Below are positions 24,495 through 33,360 of a stretch of DNA of 64,000 nt, in pieces (position 1 is the stretch's first letter; every line of letters begins with the position of its first letter). Position numbers and translations under genes: made by a program. Where the stretch lies: assembly GCA_016210045.1 (NCBI GenBank), contig JACQUX010000004.1, forward strand, positions 60,424 to 124,423. Reading direction: 5' to 3'. The DNA comes from Deltaproteobacteria bacterium. Its GTDB lineage: Bacteria > UBA10199 > GCA-002796325 > JACPFF01. Below the pieces are notes generated by a model. The model made no database searches. It saw only the letters and a list, made by a program, of their open reading frames with translations, and was not told the DNA's origin.

Positions 24495-26171
24495 ATGCAT
24501 TGCACACGCGTACGCGCCCCGCTCACCTGGATATCACTCGGCCTTTTGGTGCGCTGGCTCCCGTCGCTCTGGGTCCCATTTTTTTCGAAGGATGAAGGAT
24601 TTTGGTGGGCGCTGGGCGCCGCGCTCGATCGCGGCGGACTCCTCTATCAGGCCGGCGTCGACCACAAACCGCCATTATTCTTAGGCAGTTATGGTCTGGC
24701 CGTCAGCCTGGCCGGAACACACGCGATGGCGCTGCTGCACGGCGTCGTGCTCTGCTGCCACGTCGCGGTGGCGATCAGCATCCACTGGCTGACACGACGC
24801 GGCGGTAATGCATTGGCGGCCCGTTACGCCACCGGCACCTATCTGTTGCTGATCATCGCGTTCATCACCCAAGAAGTATGGGCCGCCAACAGCGAAGTCT
24901 TCATGCTCCCCTGGATGATGGGCGCGGTCATGGCCTATCAGCGACTCACAGAAAGCGCGCAGTGGCGCTGGACAATCATCATCGGCCTGCTGATCGGCAT
25001 TGCCGCCCACTTCCGCCAAACCGCGCTGTTCCTCCTGCCTGCGCTGTTGCTCCACCGCTGGCTCACCGCAGATCGTAAAGGCCGCATCCTCGCGGAAGCC
25101 TTGTTAGTCGCCGGCAGCGCGTTGTTCATCTTCGGCCTCCATGCCCTCTACTTTTGGCAGCGCGGCACGTTCCCCGAATTTTGGTTCTGGAACATCACCA
25201 TGAGCCACGCCTACATCGGCGAACCGATCACCCTCGCCACCGCCACCTGGGAATTCACCTGGCACACCTCAGTCATTCTCCTCGCCGCCCTACCGGTGTG
25301 GTGGCTCGTCGCGGAAGCTGTTTGGCAATCGTTGGCAAATCGATGGTCAAAGAATGCTGTCCCTGTTTTGCTCGGCGACGATGCCCCTCCCCTCGGAGGG
25401 GGGCTTGCGGAGCCCGCTGCCACTATGCCGCTGAACCTGCAGCGGACGAGCATGAGCGCGGCTGCGGCGCGTAAGCCGCAGACGACGCGTACCCCCTCCG
25501 AGGGGAGGGGCATCGCCGCCCCCGCAACATTAGAAGTATGCTGCCTCGCCGCCATGTCGCTCGCCGTTTGCATCGGCTGGCGCTTCAGCCACCATTACTA
25601 CCTCCACCTCTTTCCCTTCGCCGCGCTGCTCTGCGGCGTCGCAGTCGCCACGCGCAGCGCCGCGGGTAAAACGATCGCGCCATTCCGCCCTGCCCTGGCT
25701 GCGTTGCTGTTGCTCCTCCCCGCACTCGGATTCACTGCAGAGGGCTATTACCGCTGGTATCAACAGACGCAGGGCGGTCCCCGCCCGGGACTGCGCACCG
25801 TTGCGCACTGGTTACAGGCGCACGCCGCACCCGGCGATTCACTCTTCATCTGGGGCTATTATCCGGACATCTACGCCGACTCCGGCCTCCCCAACGCGAG
25901 CCGTTACGTCGAGACGCACTTCCTCACCGGCCAACTCCGCGAAGCCACGGCCCCCAAGATCAACCAAACCAACATCCAACTCTGGCGCTGGCTGCTCGAC
26001 GACTTCGTCACCCACCCCCCCACCTGGTTCATCGACACGACCATGCACAAAGTGAGCGGTCGCTACATGCACCCCCTCACGCTCTATCCGGAACTCGCGG
26101 ACTATGTCCGCACGCACTACGAACTGGTCGATACCATCGAACAAGTGCCCATCTATCGCCGCCACGATTAG
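24495..26171 (+). CDS. GT39/PMT-like membrane glycosyltransferase
   Basis: 558 residues with about 9-11 membrane helices. An acidic SKDEGFWW motif in the first extracytoplasmic loop (about residue 32) corresponds to the catalytic DE site of GT-C enzymes, and HKPPLFL (about 57) is typical of the ArnT/PMT branch. These transfer sugars from lipid carriers outside the membrane. Residues about 294-342 (DDAPPLGGGLAEP through EGRGIAAP) are encoded by an inserted palindromic repeat and form an odd Pro/Ala/Gly loop in a region that is otherwise membrane helices. The length is a multiple of three, so the frame survives. Confidence 0.82.
   Translation: MHCTRVRAPLTWISLGLLVRWLPSLWVPFFSKDEGFWWALGAALDRGGLLYQAGVDHKPPLFLGSYGLAVSLAGTHAMALLHGVVLCCHVAVAISIHWLTRRGGNALAARYATGTYLLLIIAFITQEVWAANSEVFMLPWMMGAVMAYQRLTESAQWRWTIIIGLLIGIAAHFRQTALFLLPALLLHRWLTADRKGRILAEALLVAGSALFIFGLHALYFWQRGTFPEFWFWNITMSHAYIGEPITLATATWEFTWHTSVILLAALPVWWLVAEAVWQSLANRWSKNAVPVLLGDDAPPLGGGLAEPAATMPLNLQRTSMSAAAARKPQTTRTPSEGRGIAAPATLEVCCLAAMSLAVCIGWRFSHHYYLHLFPFAALLCGVAVATRSAAGKTIAPFRPALAALLLLLPALGFTAEGYYRWYQQTQGGPRPGLRTVAHWLQAHAAPGDSLFIWGYYPDIYADSGLPNASRYVETHFLTGQLREATAPKINQTNIQLWRWLLDDFVTHPPTWFIDTTMHKVSGRYMHPLTLYPELADYVRTHYELVDTIEQVPIYRRHD
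25374..25520. repeat. palindromic repeat inserted in frame within the GT39 gene
   Basis: Arms at 25374-25402 and 25492-25520 (29 bp, one mismatch; core GATGCCCCTCCCCTCGGAGG) enclose ~90 bp. The full length is 147 bp, exactly 49 codons. The interior is Ala/Arg/Thr coding and low in hydrophobic residues, unlike the flanking membrane segments. Confidence 0.85.
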
Positions 26172-26194
26172 CCCCCACGCCTCAAACGCCAGTT

Positions 26195-26267
26195 CATTTG
26201 AGTGGGGACAGGTACCTTCAAATCGTTATTTGGTGCGTATTTGAAGGTACCTGTCCCCACTCAGATG
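26195..26267. repeat. GGTACC-type palindromic repeat, copy 3
   Basis: Same arms as copies 1 and 2. Its loop (TCGTTATTTGGTGCG) is close to the reverse complement of the loop at 9883-9955 (CGCGCCAAATAACGA), so copies 2 and 3 are the same element in opposite orientations. Confidence 0.92.
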
Positions 26268-26361
26268 AACTTGTGGTCGTGGGGCAACGAGCATCGGTGG
26301 ATCAATAGGCTCTATGGCCAGTCGCGAGGAAGGGGAATGGGCCTAATAAGACTCGGCGCGC

Positions 26362-27855
26362 CTAGACGGCGGCCGATTTCGCGGCCTTCAGTGCGGCGAG
26401 CTCGGCGACACGGCCGTCGCGGTATGGGTCCGGCAGTGCGGGGTCCGCGTGGCCGGGGTGGCAATAGAGTTCCGTGTGGCCGGGCGCGAGGGCGGACAAC
26501 AGCGCTTGCAGCGCGGCGGTCTTGTCCGTCGCCGTCAGGAGGCGTCCGCCGCAAAAATGGTCGGCGACGGCGATGCCGACTTGCCGCGCCATCCGCGCAA
26601 ACGTCCGCGCCCACCACAACAGCGGCCATTTCGTGGGCGAGCACAAAAAATCGCGGTCCAACGGCGCCCGGACGCGGGCGATGCCGTACCGCTGCGCTAA
26701 CGCGAGTGCCACGCGGCGCACGCCGGGAAAAATGTGGACATGGTGATGACTATCGAGGTGCGTCGGCTTGACGCCCCAGACGATCAAGCGCTCCATCTGC
26801 GCACGCCACTCCAACGCCAGCACGCGACCGGTTCGCCGCGGCGACGCGATATAACACCACAGAAAATGTCTCCGCGACATCGTTCCGGCCGCATCCGCCA
26901 GCCATTGCCCTTCCGACGTTAGCGGCACGCCGGCCGTAGCATTGAGGTGGATGCCGACTTGCAATTGCGGATGCGCGGCCAAACTCGGCACCATCGTCGC
27001 GGCCGCCGGCATGTTGGTCATCACGGATGTTGCCGTGACTAATCCGTCGGTGTGGGCTTCGAGGATGCCGCGCGACACCGGTTCCGAGATACCGAAGTCG
27101 TCCGCCGTCACGGTCAGCTGTGGCTCCGCTTCGCAGCGCACATCGCGAAGCCGCCGCCGTAAGCGCCATAACTGGCACCACATCCGCCATCCGTCGCGCA
27201 CCAAGCGGACGCGTGAGATTTCGTCGCGATAGTCGAGCCGCACCGGGACATCGACCAACCGGCTCCCCCAGCGTCCCAGCAGCGCGCAGAACTCGACATC
27301 GAAGCTGAAATCGTTGACCGTCCCGCTGGCGGCGAAGCGCTGCGCCACGGCACGCCGCATCAACTTCAGTCCACTTTGCGTATCCGTGGTCCGGATAGGG
27401 AGCAGGCAACGAACGACCGCGTTGAACAGCAATCCGATCCGCGCACGTTTGACCACGTACGGAAACAGCCGCGTCGGCACCAGAAAGACCGAATCCGGCA
27501 GACGGCGATTCCCGTTCACCACGTCGGCGTGTTCCAACAATGTCAACCAGCGCGGTAAATCGCTAAAGTGGTAGATCAAGTCGGCATCGGTGTAGAGCAC
27601 CGCGTCGGACGTCGAGGCCGCCAGCCCGGCCCGCACGGCCGCACCCTTGCCCATATTGCGCGGCAATTGGACTAAACGCACGCGCGCATCGTTCGCGGCG
27701 GCCCGTTGCACCACCGCGGCCGTGTCGTCGCGACTCCCGTCATCGACCACAATGATTTCATCCGGGCGCACCGGAAAATCGCCGCAGAGCTGCGGCAGTG
27801 TGCGCGTCAAGTTTTCCGCTTCATTGTACGCGGGAATGACCACACTCAACCGCAT
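26362..27855 (-). CDS. fused GT2 glycosyltransferase and ChbG/HpnK-like carbohydrate deacetylase
   Basis: 497 residues in two modules. Residues about 1-235 are a DPM1/ALG5-like GT2 (VVIPAYNEAENL, VVDDGSRDDT, LYTDADL, TDTQSGLKLMRR). Residues about 247-490 are a YdjC/ChbG deacetylase: TADDFGISEPVSRG with its metal-binding aspartate pair, VGIHLNATAGVPLTSEGQW, the PTHLDSHHHVHIFP metal site, and TELYCHPGH. HpnK, of hopanoid biosynthesis, is a related deacetylase. I infer attachment of a sugar to a lipid carrier followed by deacetylation by the same polypeptide. It overlaps the ROK gene upstream by 10 bp. Confidence 0.9.
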   Translation of the reverse strand: MRLSVVIPAYNEAENLTRTLPQLCGDFPVRPDEIIVVDDGSRDDTAAVVQRAAANDARVRLVQLPRNMGKGAAVRAGLAASTSDAVLYTDADLIYHFSDLPRWLTLLEHADVVNGNRRLPDSVFLVPTRLFPYVVKRARIGLLFNAVVRCLLPIRTTDTQSGLKLMRRAVAQRFAASGTVNDFSFDVEFCALLGRWGSRLVDVPVRLDYRDEISRVRLVRDGWRMWCQLWRLRRRLRDVRCEAEPQLTVTADDFGISEPVSRGILEAHTDGLVTATSVMTNMPAAATMVPSLAAHPQLQVGIHLNATAGVPLTSEGQWLADAAGTMSRRHFLWCYIASPRRTGRVLALEWRAQMERLIVWGVKPTHLDSHHHVHIFPGVRRVALALAQRYGIARVRAPLDRDFLCSPTKWPLLWWARTFARMARQVGIAVADHFCGGRLLTATDKTAALQALLSALAPGHTELYCHPGHADPALPDPYRDGRVAELAALKAAKSAAV

Positions 27856-28811
27856 GGACCGCCCTCCGGGACTGTCACGAGCGCTGCCGCGCCTAAGATC
27901 CCGCCTTCATCGCCTAACGCCGCGCGCTGCAACACGACCCGTTGCGCCAGCTCCGGATAGATGCGACGCGCCAACGATCGCCGCGCCTCCGGAATAAAGA
28001 AGTCCCACGCCGCCACCAACCCACCGCCGATCACAAAATGTTCGACACCGAGCACGCCGGTTAACGAGGCAACCCCGGCCCCGAGATACGCCCCGAATTT
28101 TTTCCACAACGTATTCGCAAAAATATTCCCGGCCTGCGCCAATTGCAGCAGCACAGTGCCGGTGACCAACGTGCTTTCGCCATGAAACGGCCGCAGGAAT
28201 TCGATCTTTTGCGGATCATCCGAGGCATCGATCAAATTAGCCAATCCGGAGGCGGAGCAATATTGTTCCCAGTGCCCCATCCCGCCGCACGGGCACGGAT
28301 GCCCTTGGAATTCGATCACGATATGCCCGACTTCGCCGGCAAATCCCGCGTCGCCTCGCCACAGCTGATCGTTCAACACGATCCCCCCACCAACACCGGT
28401 GCCGAGCGTCAACAGACAGAAATTCGTCAGCCCCTTCCCCGCACCATAGCGCGCTTCGCCGAGCGCAATCGCGTTCGCATCGTTGTCGATCGCAACCGGA
28501 CAACCCAACGCGTCCGACAACGCCTGTCGCATCGGGAAACCGCGCCACACGGGATAATGCGGGGCGCGCAGCACGATGCCCGCCTGCGGATCGACGATGC
28601 CCGGCACGCCCACGCCGACGGCCGCCGCCGCGCCGTACTCCGCGTGCAATGCGCGCACTTCGGCCGCCAAGAAGGCCACGACTTCCGCAGGTGCACGCAG
28701 TCCGCCCATCGCCTGTTTGCGCAACCCTGTAACGCGGCCGTCCCGCACCAGTCCCAGCCGCACATGTGTCCCGCCTAAATCGATGCCGATCACTGCGTGT
28801 TGTGGATCCAT
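27846..28811 (-). CDS. ROK-family sugar kinase (glucokinase-like)
   Basis: 321 residues. ATP site GIDLGGTHVRLGLV (residues ~8-21), IDNDANAIALGEARYG with the catalytic aspartate, LGTGVGGGIVLN, and the ROK zinc signature EVGHIVIE...HPCPCGGMGHWEQY. It phosphorylates glucose or an N-acetylated hexose in the cytoplasm; the variation in the zinc motif does not settle which. Start at the ATG at 28811; the longer frame runs into the divergent rsmE gene. Its end overlaps the GT2-deacetylase start, so they form an operon. Confidence 0.92.
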   Translation of the reverse strand: MDPQHAVIGIDLGGTHVRLGLVRDGRVTGLRKQAMGGLRAPAEVVAFLAAEVRALHAEYGAAAAVGVGVPGIVDPQAGIVLRAPHYPVWRGFPMRQALSDALGCPVAIDNDANAIALGEARYGAGKGLTNFCLLTLGTGVGGGIVLNDQLWRGDAGFAGEVGHIVIEFQGHPCPCGGMGHWEQYCSASGLANLIDASDDPQKIEFLRPFHGESTLVTGTVLLQLAQAGNIFANTLWKKFGAYLGAGVASLTGVLGVEHFVIGGGLVAAWDFFIPEARRSLARRIYPELAQRVVLQRAALGDEGGILGAAALVTVPEGGPCG

Positions 28812-28875
28812 GGCCGCTCCATAATGAACGGGCAGACGAATTGCAATTCCCGCCGCGCTTCGGCATGATCCCGTC

Positions 28876-29586
28876 ATGCCGCAATTCCGGATCGATCCAC
28901 CAACGATAACCAACGAGACCGTCGCAATTACGGGACCGCTCGCCCACCATGTGACGCGGGTCTTACGGTGCGCGGCCGGCGCGACGCTCCGCTTGACCGA
29001 CGCACGCGGGACGACGTGGCGCGGCCGAATCGTCGAGGCGACACCGCGCGTCGTCACCGTTGCGCTCGGTGCCGCACGCCTCGAACCACCGCCGTCGACG
29101 CGCATCACGCTCGCCGTGGCACTCCTGCCACGGGACCGCTGGCGGATCGCTGTGGAAAAATCGGTCGAACTCGGCGCCGACGTGATTCAACCGCTGCTGA
29201 CCGCACGCACGCTGATCCGCGCGACGGAACGCACCCCGCGCCAAGTCGCACATTGGCAACAGATCGCCGACGGCGCTGCGGAGCAGTGCGAGACAGCGTG
29301 GTGGCCGCAAGTGAACGCGCCACGGCCCTTGACGGCACTGCTGCAGGACGTCACGCAATTCGATCGGGTGGTGTGGTGTCGAGAACGCGAGCCCTCCGCA
29401 ACGATGCCAACGCAACCCGCTACCGCTGCGACACGTCTGCTCTGTATGATCGGTCCGGAAGGCGGATGGACCAACGAAGAAATCGCGCAGATCACCGCTG
29501 CCAATGCCGAGCCACTCTCGCTCGGCCCACGCATCCTGCGCACCGAGACTGCCGCACTTGCCGCATTAATCCACTTACAACGTTAA
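28876..29586 (+). CDS. rsmE: 16S rRNA m3U1498 methyltransferase
   Basis: 236 residues, normal RsmE length. N-terminal PUA-like domain (HHVTRVLRCAAGATLRLTD) and C-terminal SPOUT knot: AVEKSVELGADVIQPL, AEQCETAWWPQV, LCMIGPEGGWTNEEI and SLGPRILRTETAALAAL. It methylates U1498 of 16S rRNA using S-adenosylmethionine. The stop codon touches the ~185-bp repeat that follows. Confidence 0.93.
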   Translation: MPQFRIDPPTITNETVAITGPLAHHVTRVLRCAAGATLRLTDARGTTWRGRIVEATPRVVTVALGAARLEPPPSTRITLAVALLPRDRWRIAVEKSVELGADVIQPLLTARTLIRATERTPRQVAHWQQIADGAAEQCETAWWPQVNAPRPLTALLQDVTQFDRVVWCREREPSATMPTQPATAATRLLCMIGPEGGWTNEEIAQITAANAEPLSLGPRILRTETAALAALIHLQR

Positions 29587-29770
29587 ATCTTCCCAGGTGA
29601 AATTCCTTGCGCCGTCCGCGCATTGGCTCTGTATTCCCTCTCCCTTTGGGGAGAGGGCTAGGGTGAGGGGGAGGATGCAAAATAGTGAGAGTCCTGGCGG
29701 TCTCCCCCTCACCCAACCCTCTCCCCAAAGGGAGAGGGAGGTGGATACCCCGCCCCTTGGGGCGGGGTGC
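29586..29770. repeat. G-rich dispersed element, copy A
   Basis: About 185 bp containing facing CCCTCTCCCTTTGGGGAGAG hairpins separated by GAGTCCTGG. Its reverse complement matches 39101-39280 almost throughout, including the ends (GGAAGATT and GCACCCCGCCCCAAGGGG). It lies between the rsmE stop and the E2 gene, and supplies the last ~20 codons and the stop of E2. Confidence 0.9.
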
Positions 29771-31091
29771 GCTCATTCGCGAAGTGTTGTTGTGGGGCTT
29801 CCAGCACCGCCTTACAAGCATTCAGCAGGCCGACCGCTTCGACGCCATCGACCAGCCGATGATCGAAACTGATGGTAAGCAACATCATCTGCCGCGGCAC
29901 ACACGCGCCGTGCACGAAACAGGCCCGTTCGACGACGGCTTGGAAACCGAGGATGACCGATTGCGGATACGACAGGATTTGATTGCCGTGCACGCTGCCT
30001 AAGGCGCCTGGGTTATTAATCGTCACGGTCGCGCCGACGAGATCGTCGGGCATCAACTTGCCTGCCACGGCTTTTTTAATCAGCAGATCGCTCTCGCGCG
30101 CTAGCGTGCTGAAATCCTTTTGTTCCGCCCCTTTCAGCACCGGGACGATCAATCCGCGCTCCGTGCCGACGGCCATCCCGAGATTCATGAACGCGTGTTC
30201 TTCGATCCAATGTTTGCCCGACTCATCGACGAAGTAGAAGTTGTTACAGGTCGGAAATTTTTTCAGCGCCTCGCGGACAGCATACAGGAAACAGCCGCCG
30301 AGCCGGAACTTCGCGCCGGTCCGTTGTTCAAAAGCGGCCTTGGTCTGTTCGCGCCACGCGAGCAGGTCGGTCATATCGACTTCGACGGTCGAGCCGGCGT
30401 GCGGGACCACCGATTTCGCCAAGATCATGTTCTCCGCAATCCGGCGGCGAATCGGAGTCGGTTCCACGCGCTTGCTCCCGCTCAACGGCGGCGGCAACGC
30501 GACCCGCCCGGCAGTCGTGCCGCAACTCTTCACACTCGGCGCAGCTGCGCCGGTCGACTGCACAGTGGCGTAGCGTAATAGATCGTCCTTCGTCAGTTTG
30601 CCGCCGGGCCCAGTGCCGGTCAGCGTCGCCAGCACCGACTCCGGAATACCTTGTTCTTTTGCCAGGGTCCGAATCAGCGGTGGCAAGAGTTGGCCTCCGG
30701 TCGCAGTCGCGACCTGCGCGCTCGCCGCCGTCACACTTCCACTCGATCCGACCGTCGCACCGATCTTGGCCGCGCCAGAAATCGCCTGGCCGCTTGCGTC
30801 TAATTCAACGGCCACTCCGAGCCGCAGATATTTTTTGGCCGCAGCCTCGTCGCATTCGATCCAGGCCAGCGGTTGTCCGACTTTTTGTTCATCCCCGACT
30901 GGCGTGATGATCTTGACAATTTTTCCGGCCAACGGTGATTCGTATTCATACACCGCTTTCGCCGTTTCTAATTCCACTACCGGTTCCTTTTCGGCGATCA
31001 GATCCCCGACTTGTTTGATCCAGCGAACCACCACGCCTTCGGTGATGGTCTCGCCTGGTTGAGGCATCGGCAAACCGACAGTCGTAGCCAT
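29709..31091 (-). CDS. E2 acyltransferase of a 2-oxoacid dehydrogenase complex
   Basis: 460 residues. Lipoyl domain 1-80 with the lipoylated lysine in ELETAKAVYEYES; an Ala/Ser/Thr linker; a peripheral subunit-binding domain (about 137-172, PLIRTLAKEQGIPESVLATL); and a catalytic domain ending in SFDHRLVDGVEAVGLL, where histidine and aspartate form the active site. Partners E1alpha and E1beta are encoded just upstream; E3 is not in the window. The C-terminus TPPQGAGYPPPSPFGERVG is encoded by the inserted G-rich repeat and is not native. Substrate could be pyruvate or a branched-chain oxoacid. Confidence 0.92.
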   Translation of the reverse strand: MATTVGLPMPQPGETITEGVVVRWIKQVGDLIAEKEPVVELETAKAVYEYESPLAGKIVKIITPVGDEQKVGQPLAWIECDEAAAKKYLRLGVAVELDASGQAISGAAKIGATVGSSGSVTAASAQVATATGGQLLPPLIRTLAKEQGIPESVLATLTGTGPGGKLTKDDLLRYATVQSTGAAAPSVKSCGTTAGRVALPPPLSGSKRVEPTPIRRRIAENMILAKSVVPHAGSTVEVDMTDLLAWREQTKAAFEQRTGAKFRLGGCFLYAVREALKKFPTCNNFYFVDESGKHWIEEHAFMNLGMAVGTERGLIVPVLKGAEQKDFSTLARESDLLIKKAVAGKLMPDDLVGATVTINNPGALGSVHGNQILSYPQSVILGFQAVVERACFVHGACVPRQMMLLTISFDHRLVDGVEAVGLLNACKAVLEAPQQHFANERTPPQGAGYPPPSPFGERVG

Positions 31092-31105
31092 GGCAACTCC
31101 CTTGT

Positions 31106-32080
31106 TCAGTACGCCATCACCTTACGCGCGGCGTCGACGACACTTTGCAACGACGGCAGATAGGCCTTCTCTAATATCGGATGCACCGGCGGCACGCAGT
31201 GCTTTGCCCCGACGCGCAGCGGTGGTGCCGCTAAGTGCCCGAAGGCGTGTTCATTGATCCGTGCAACCAATTCACCGCCGAATCCGCCAATTTTCACCGC
31301 CTCGTGCACAATCACCACGCGATTCGTTTTCCGCACTGAGCTGTAGAGCAATTCTTCATCGAGCGGCCAAATGGTGCGCAAGTCGATCACTTCGGCCTCG
31401 ACACCCTCCGCAGCCAACGCTTTTGCGGCCTCCAGCGCGAGATACGTCATCCCCGACCACGTCACGATCGTTAAGTGCGTCCCTTCGCGCCGCACGATCC
31501 CTTTGCCGATTGGGACCGTGTAGTATCCCGGATCGACGTCTTCGCTCACTAAGTTGTAGAGTCGCTTGTGTTCCAAAAAAAGGACCGGATCGGGATCTTC
31601 GATCGCGGCCAGCAGCATTCCCTTCGCATCGGTCGGGGTCGACGGCATCACGACTTTGAATCCCGGCGCATGGACAAACCATGCCTCGAGCGATTTCGAG
31701 TGAAACGGGCCGACACTCATCCCACCGCCCGAGGGCATGCGAATGGTGACGGGGATATTGGTGCCGAAGCGGTACCGATACGTGCCGATCACGTCAACCA
31801 GCGGCGCCATACACACGGTGATAAAATCGGAGAACTGGATTTCAGGAACAGGCCGCAGTCCCGCCAGTGCAGCCCCCATCGCCTCGCCAAGGATCGCGTT
31901 TTCAGAAAGCGGCGTGTTGCGCACGCGCGGAAAACCGAATTCTTCGAACAGTCCCTTCGTGACGCCAAAGACCCCGCCATACGTACCGAGATCTTCGCCG
32001 AAGATGTAGACACGGTCGTCCCGTTGCATCGCGACCCGCAGTCCGTCACGAATCGCCTCCATGTAGCTCATTTTGGTCAT
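31106..32080 (-). CDS. E1 beta subunit of a 2-oxoacid dehydrogenase complex
   Basis: 324 residues. Typical transketolase-like pyrimidine domain (YIFGEDLGTYGGVFGVTKGL, NTPLSENAILGEAMGAALAG, EIQFSDF) and C-terminal domain (VEAEVIDLRTIWPLDEE, VVIVHEAVKIGGFGGEL). The glutamate of LSENAI contacts the thiamine cofactor. The ATG at 32080 is preferred because GGGGA lies six bases upstream; an ATG at 32086 is also possible. It is separated from E1alpha by a 97-bp gap that holds a hairpin repeat. Confidence 0.94.
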   Translation of the reverse strand: MTKMSYMEAIRDGLRVAMQRDDRVYIFGEDLGTYGGVFGVTKGLFEEFGFPRVRNTPLSENAILGEAMGAALAGLRPVPEIQFSDFITVCMAPLVDVIGTYRYRFGTNIPVTIRMPSGGGMSVGPFHSKSLEAWFVHAPGFKVVMPSTPTDAKGMLLAAIEDPDPVLFLEHKRLYNLVSEDVDPGYYTVPIGKGIVRREGTHLTIVTWSGMTYLALEAAKALAAEGVEAEVIDLRTIWPLDEELLYSSVRKTNRVVIVHEAVKIGGFGGELVARINEHAFGHLAAPPLRVGAKHCVPPVHPILEKAYLPSLQSVVDAARKVMAY

Positions 32081-32098
32081 ATACATTCCCCGTGCTGT

Positions 32099-32165
32099 GT
32101 CATCCTGAGCAACGCGAAGGATCTCACGGCATCCCGTGGATCCTTCGGCTTCGCCTCAGGATGAC
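32099..32165. repeat. GTCATCCTGAG hairpin repeat, copy 1
   Basis: Outer arms GTCATCCTGAG (32099-32109) and CTCAGGATGAC (32155-32165) with imperfect inner pairing (GCGAAGGATC / GGATCCTTCGGC). It sits between the E1alpha and E1beta genes of the operon. A second, perfectly paired copy is at 35154-35224. Confidence 0.85.
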
Positions 32166-32176
32166 CGTCTCTTCTG

Positions 32177-33199
32177 TCACTCCACCGGATATTCCGCCGA
32201 ATACGCCCCCGTCGCCGCTGTGGCGGGATCGGGCGGCTCGTCGTCACCGGCGATCTCCACGGCACGATCGATCTCCGCTTTAATGGCCGTCCGCAGCGCT
32301 TTGTCTTCGTTGTCGTTCCACCACTGGCGTTCGATCAGATAGATCTTCGCGCGTTCCACCGGATCACGCGCCGCCCACGCCTTCTTTTCCGTGTCCGGCA
32401 CATACGTAGCCGGGTCGTGGGTCCCATGTCCCGCCATCCGCATCGTCTTGCATTCGATCAACGACGGCCCGTCGCCCGCACGCGCCCGCTCCACGCCCGC
32501 CACACAGGCCCGATACACGGCGAAGACATCGTTGCCATCCACGATCACCGACGGCATGCCATACGCGGGCCCACGCTGCGCCAAGTCTTCCGTGGCCATT
32601 TGCTCTTTCACCGGCACGGAGATCGCCCACCGATTGTTGTTAATAAGAAAGACGACCGGAAGTTTGAAGACCACGGCGTAGTTCATCGATTCGTGAATAA
32701 TGCCTTGCTGCGCCGCACCCTCCCCGAATGTCGTAATGGCGACGCGGTTGGTTTTCCGATATTGCTCTGCCCACGCCATCCCGAGCGCCACGGCGACGTT
32801 TTGCCCCATATGCGAAGTGAACCCGAGCATGTTGGTCCCGGCCTTGGCGAAGTGCATATTGCCGTCGCGTCCGTGCGTCGGGCAATTTTTGGTGCAGCGG
32901 TATTGTTGGAAGGCCTCGAGGACTGTCACGCCGCGATGAAAGTGCGCGGCCATATCGCGGTGCGATTGCGGAAACCAATCGTCGTTCGTGATCGCAAAGG
33001 CCGCGCCCGCCGAGACCGCCTCTTGGCCGGTGCTCAAGTAGCCCTTGCCGACGATGAACGGATTGTGCGGCGTTTGATTGGAACAGATGTAATAGATCTC
33101 GTCTTCGAACAACCGCGTCTGCACCAACAACCGATACAGGCCCAACGCCGTCTCTTTGGGAATCTCGAAATCCCGCACCGCCAATGTCCATTCCGTCAT
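32177..33199 (-). CDS. E1 alpha subunit of a 2-oxoacid dehydrogenase complex
   Basis: 340 residues from the ATG at 33199. Thiamine diphosphate motif FGEGAAQQG...VFLINNNRWAIS (a GEG variant of the usual GDG), HRDMAAHF near residue 90, and the phosphorylation-loop region MRMAGHGTHDPATYV. It forms the alpha2beta2 E1 with the next gene and decarboxylates the 2-oxoacid. It is the first gene of the E1alpha-E1beta-E2 operon, diverging from the PEPCK gene with a 161-bp gap between them. Confidence 0.93.
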   Translation of the reverse strand: MTEWTLAVRDFEIPKETALGLYRLLVQTRLFEDEIYYICSNQTPHNPFIVGKGYLSTGQEAVSAGAAFAITNDDWFPQSHRDMAAHFHRGVTVLEAFQQYRCTKNCPTHGRDGNMHFAKAGTNMLGFTSHMGQNVAVALGMAWAEQYRKTNRVAITTFGEGAAQQGIIHESMNYAVVFKLPVVFLINNNRWAISVPVKEQMATEDLAQRGPAYGMPSVIVDGNDVFAVYRACVAGVERARAGDGPSLIECKTMRMAGHGTHDPATYVPDTEKKAWAARDPVERAKIYLIERQWWNDNEDKALRTAIKAEIDRAVEIAGDDEPPDPATAATGAYSAEYPVE

Positions 33200-33360
33200 A
33201 ACCCCTCCGTGCCGAATGAGCAAAAATGATCATCCCCTTAACGACCGATCGCAAGGGCGTCAAGTAGAAGAACGGGTTCCCCGCCACATGCTCTTTGTCA
33301 TTTGCAAAACACGCGCAAACCCACTAAGGGTCCGCGCATTCACAACCAAAGGAGATACCA

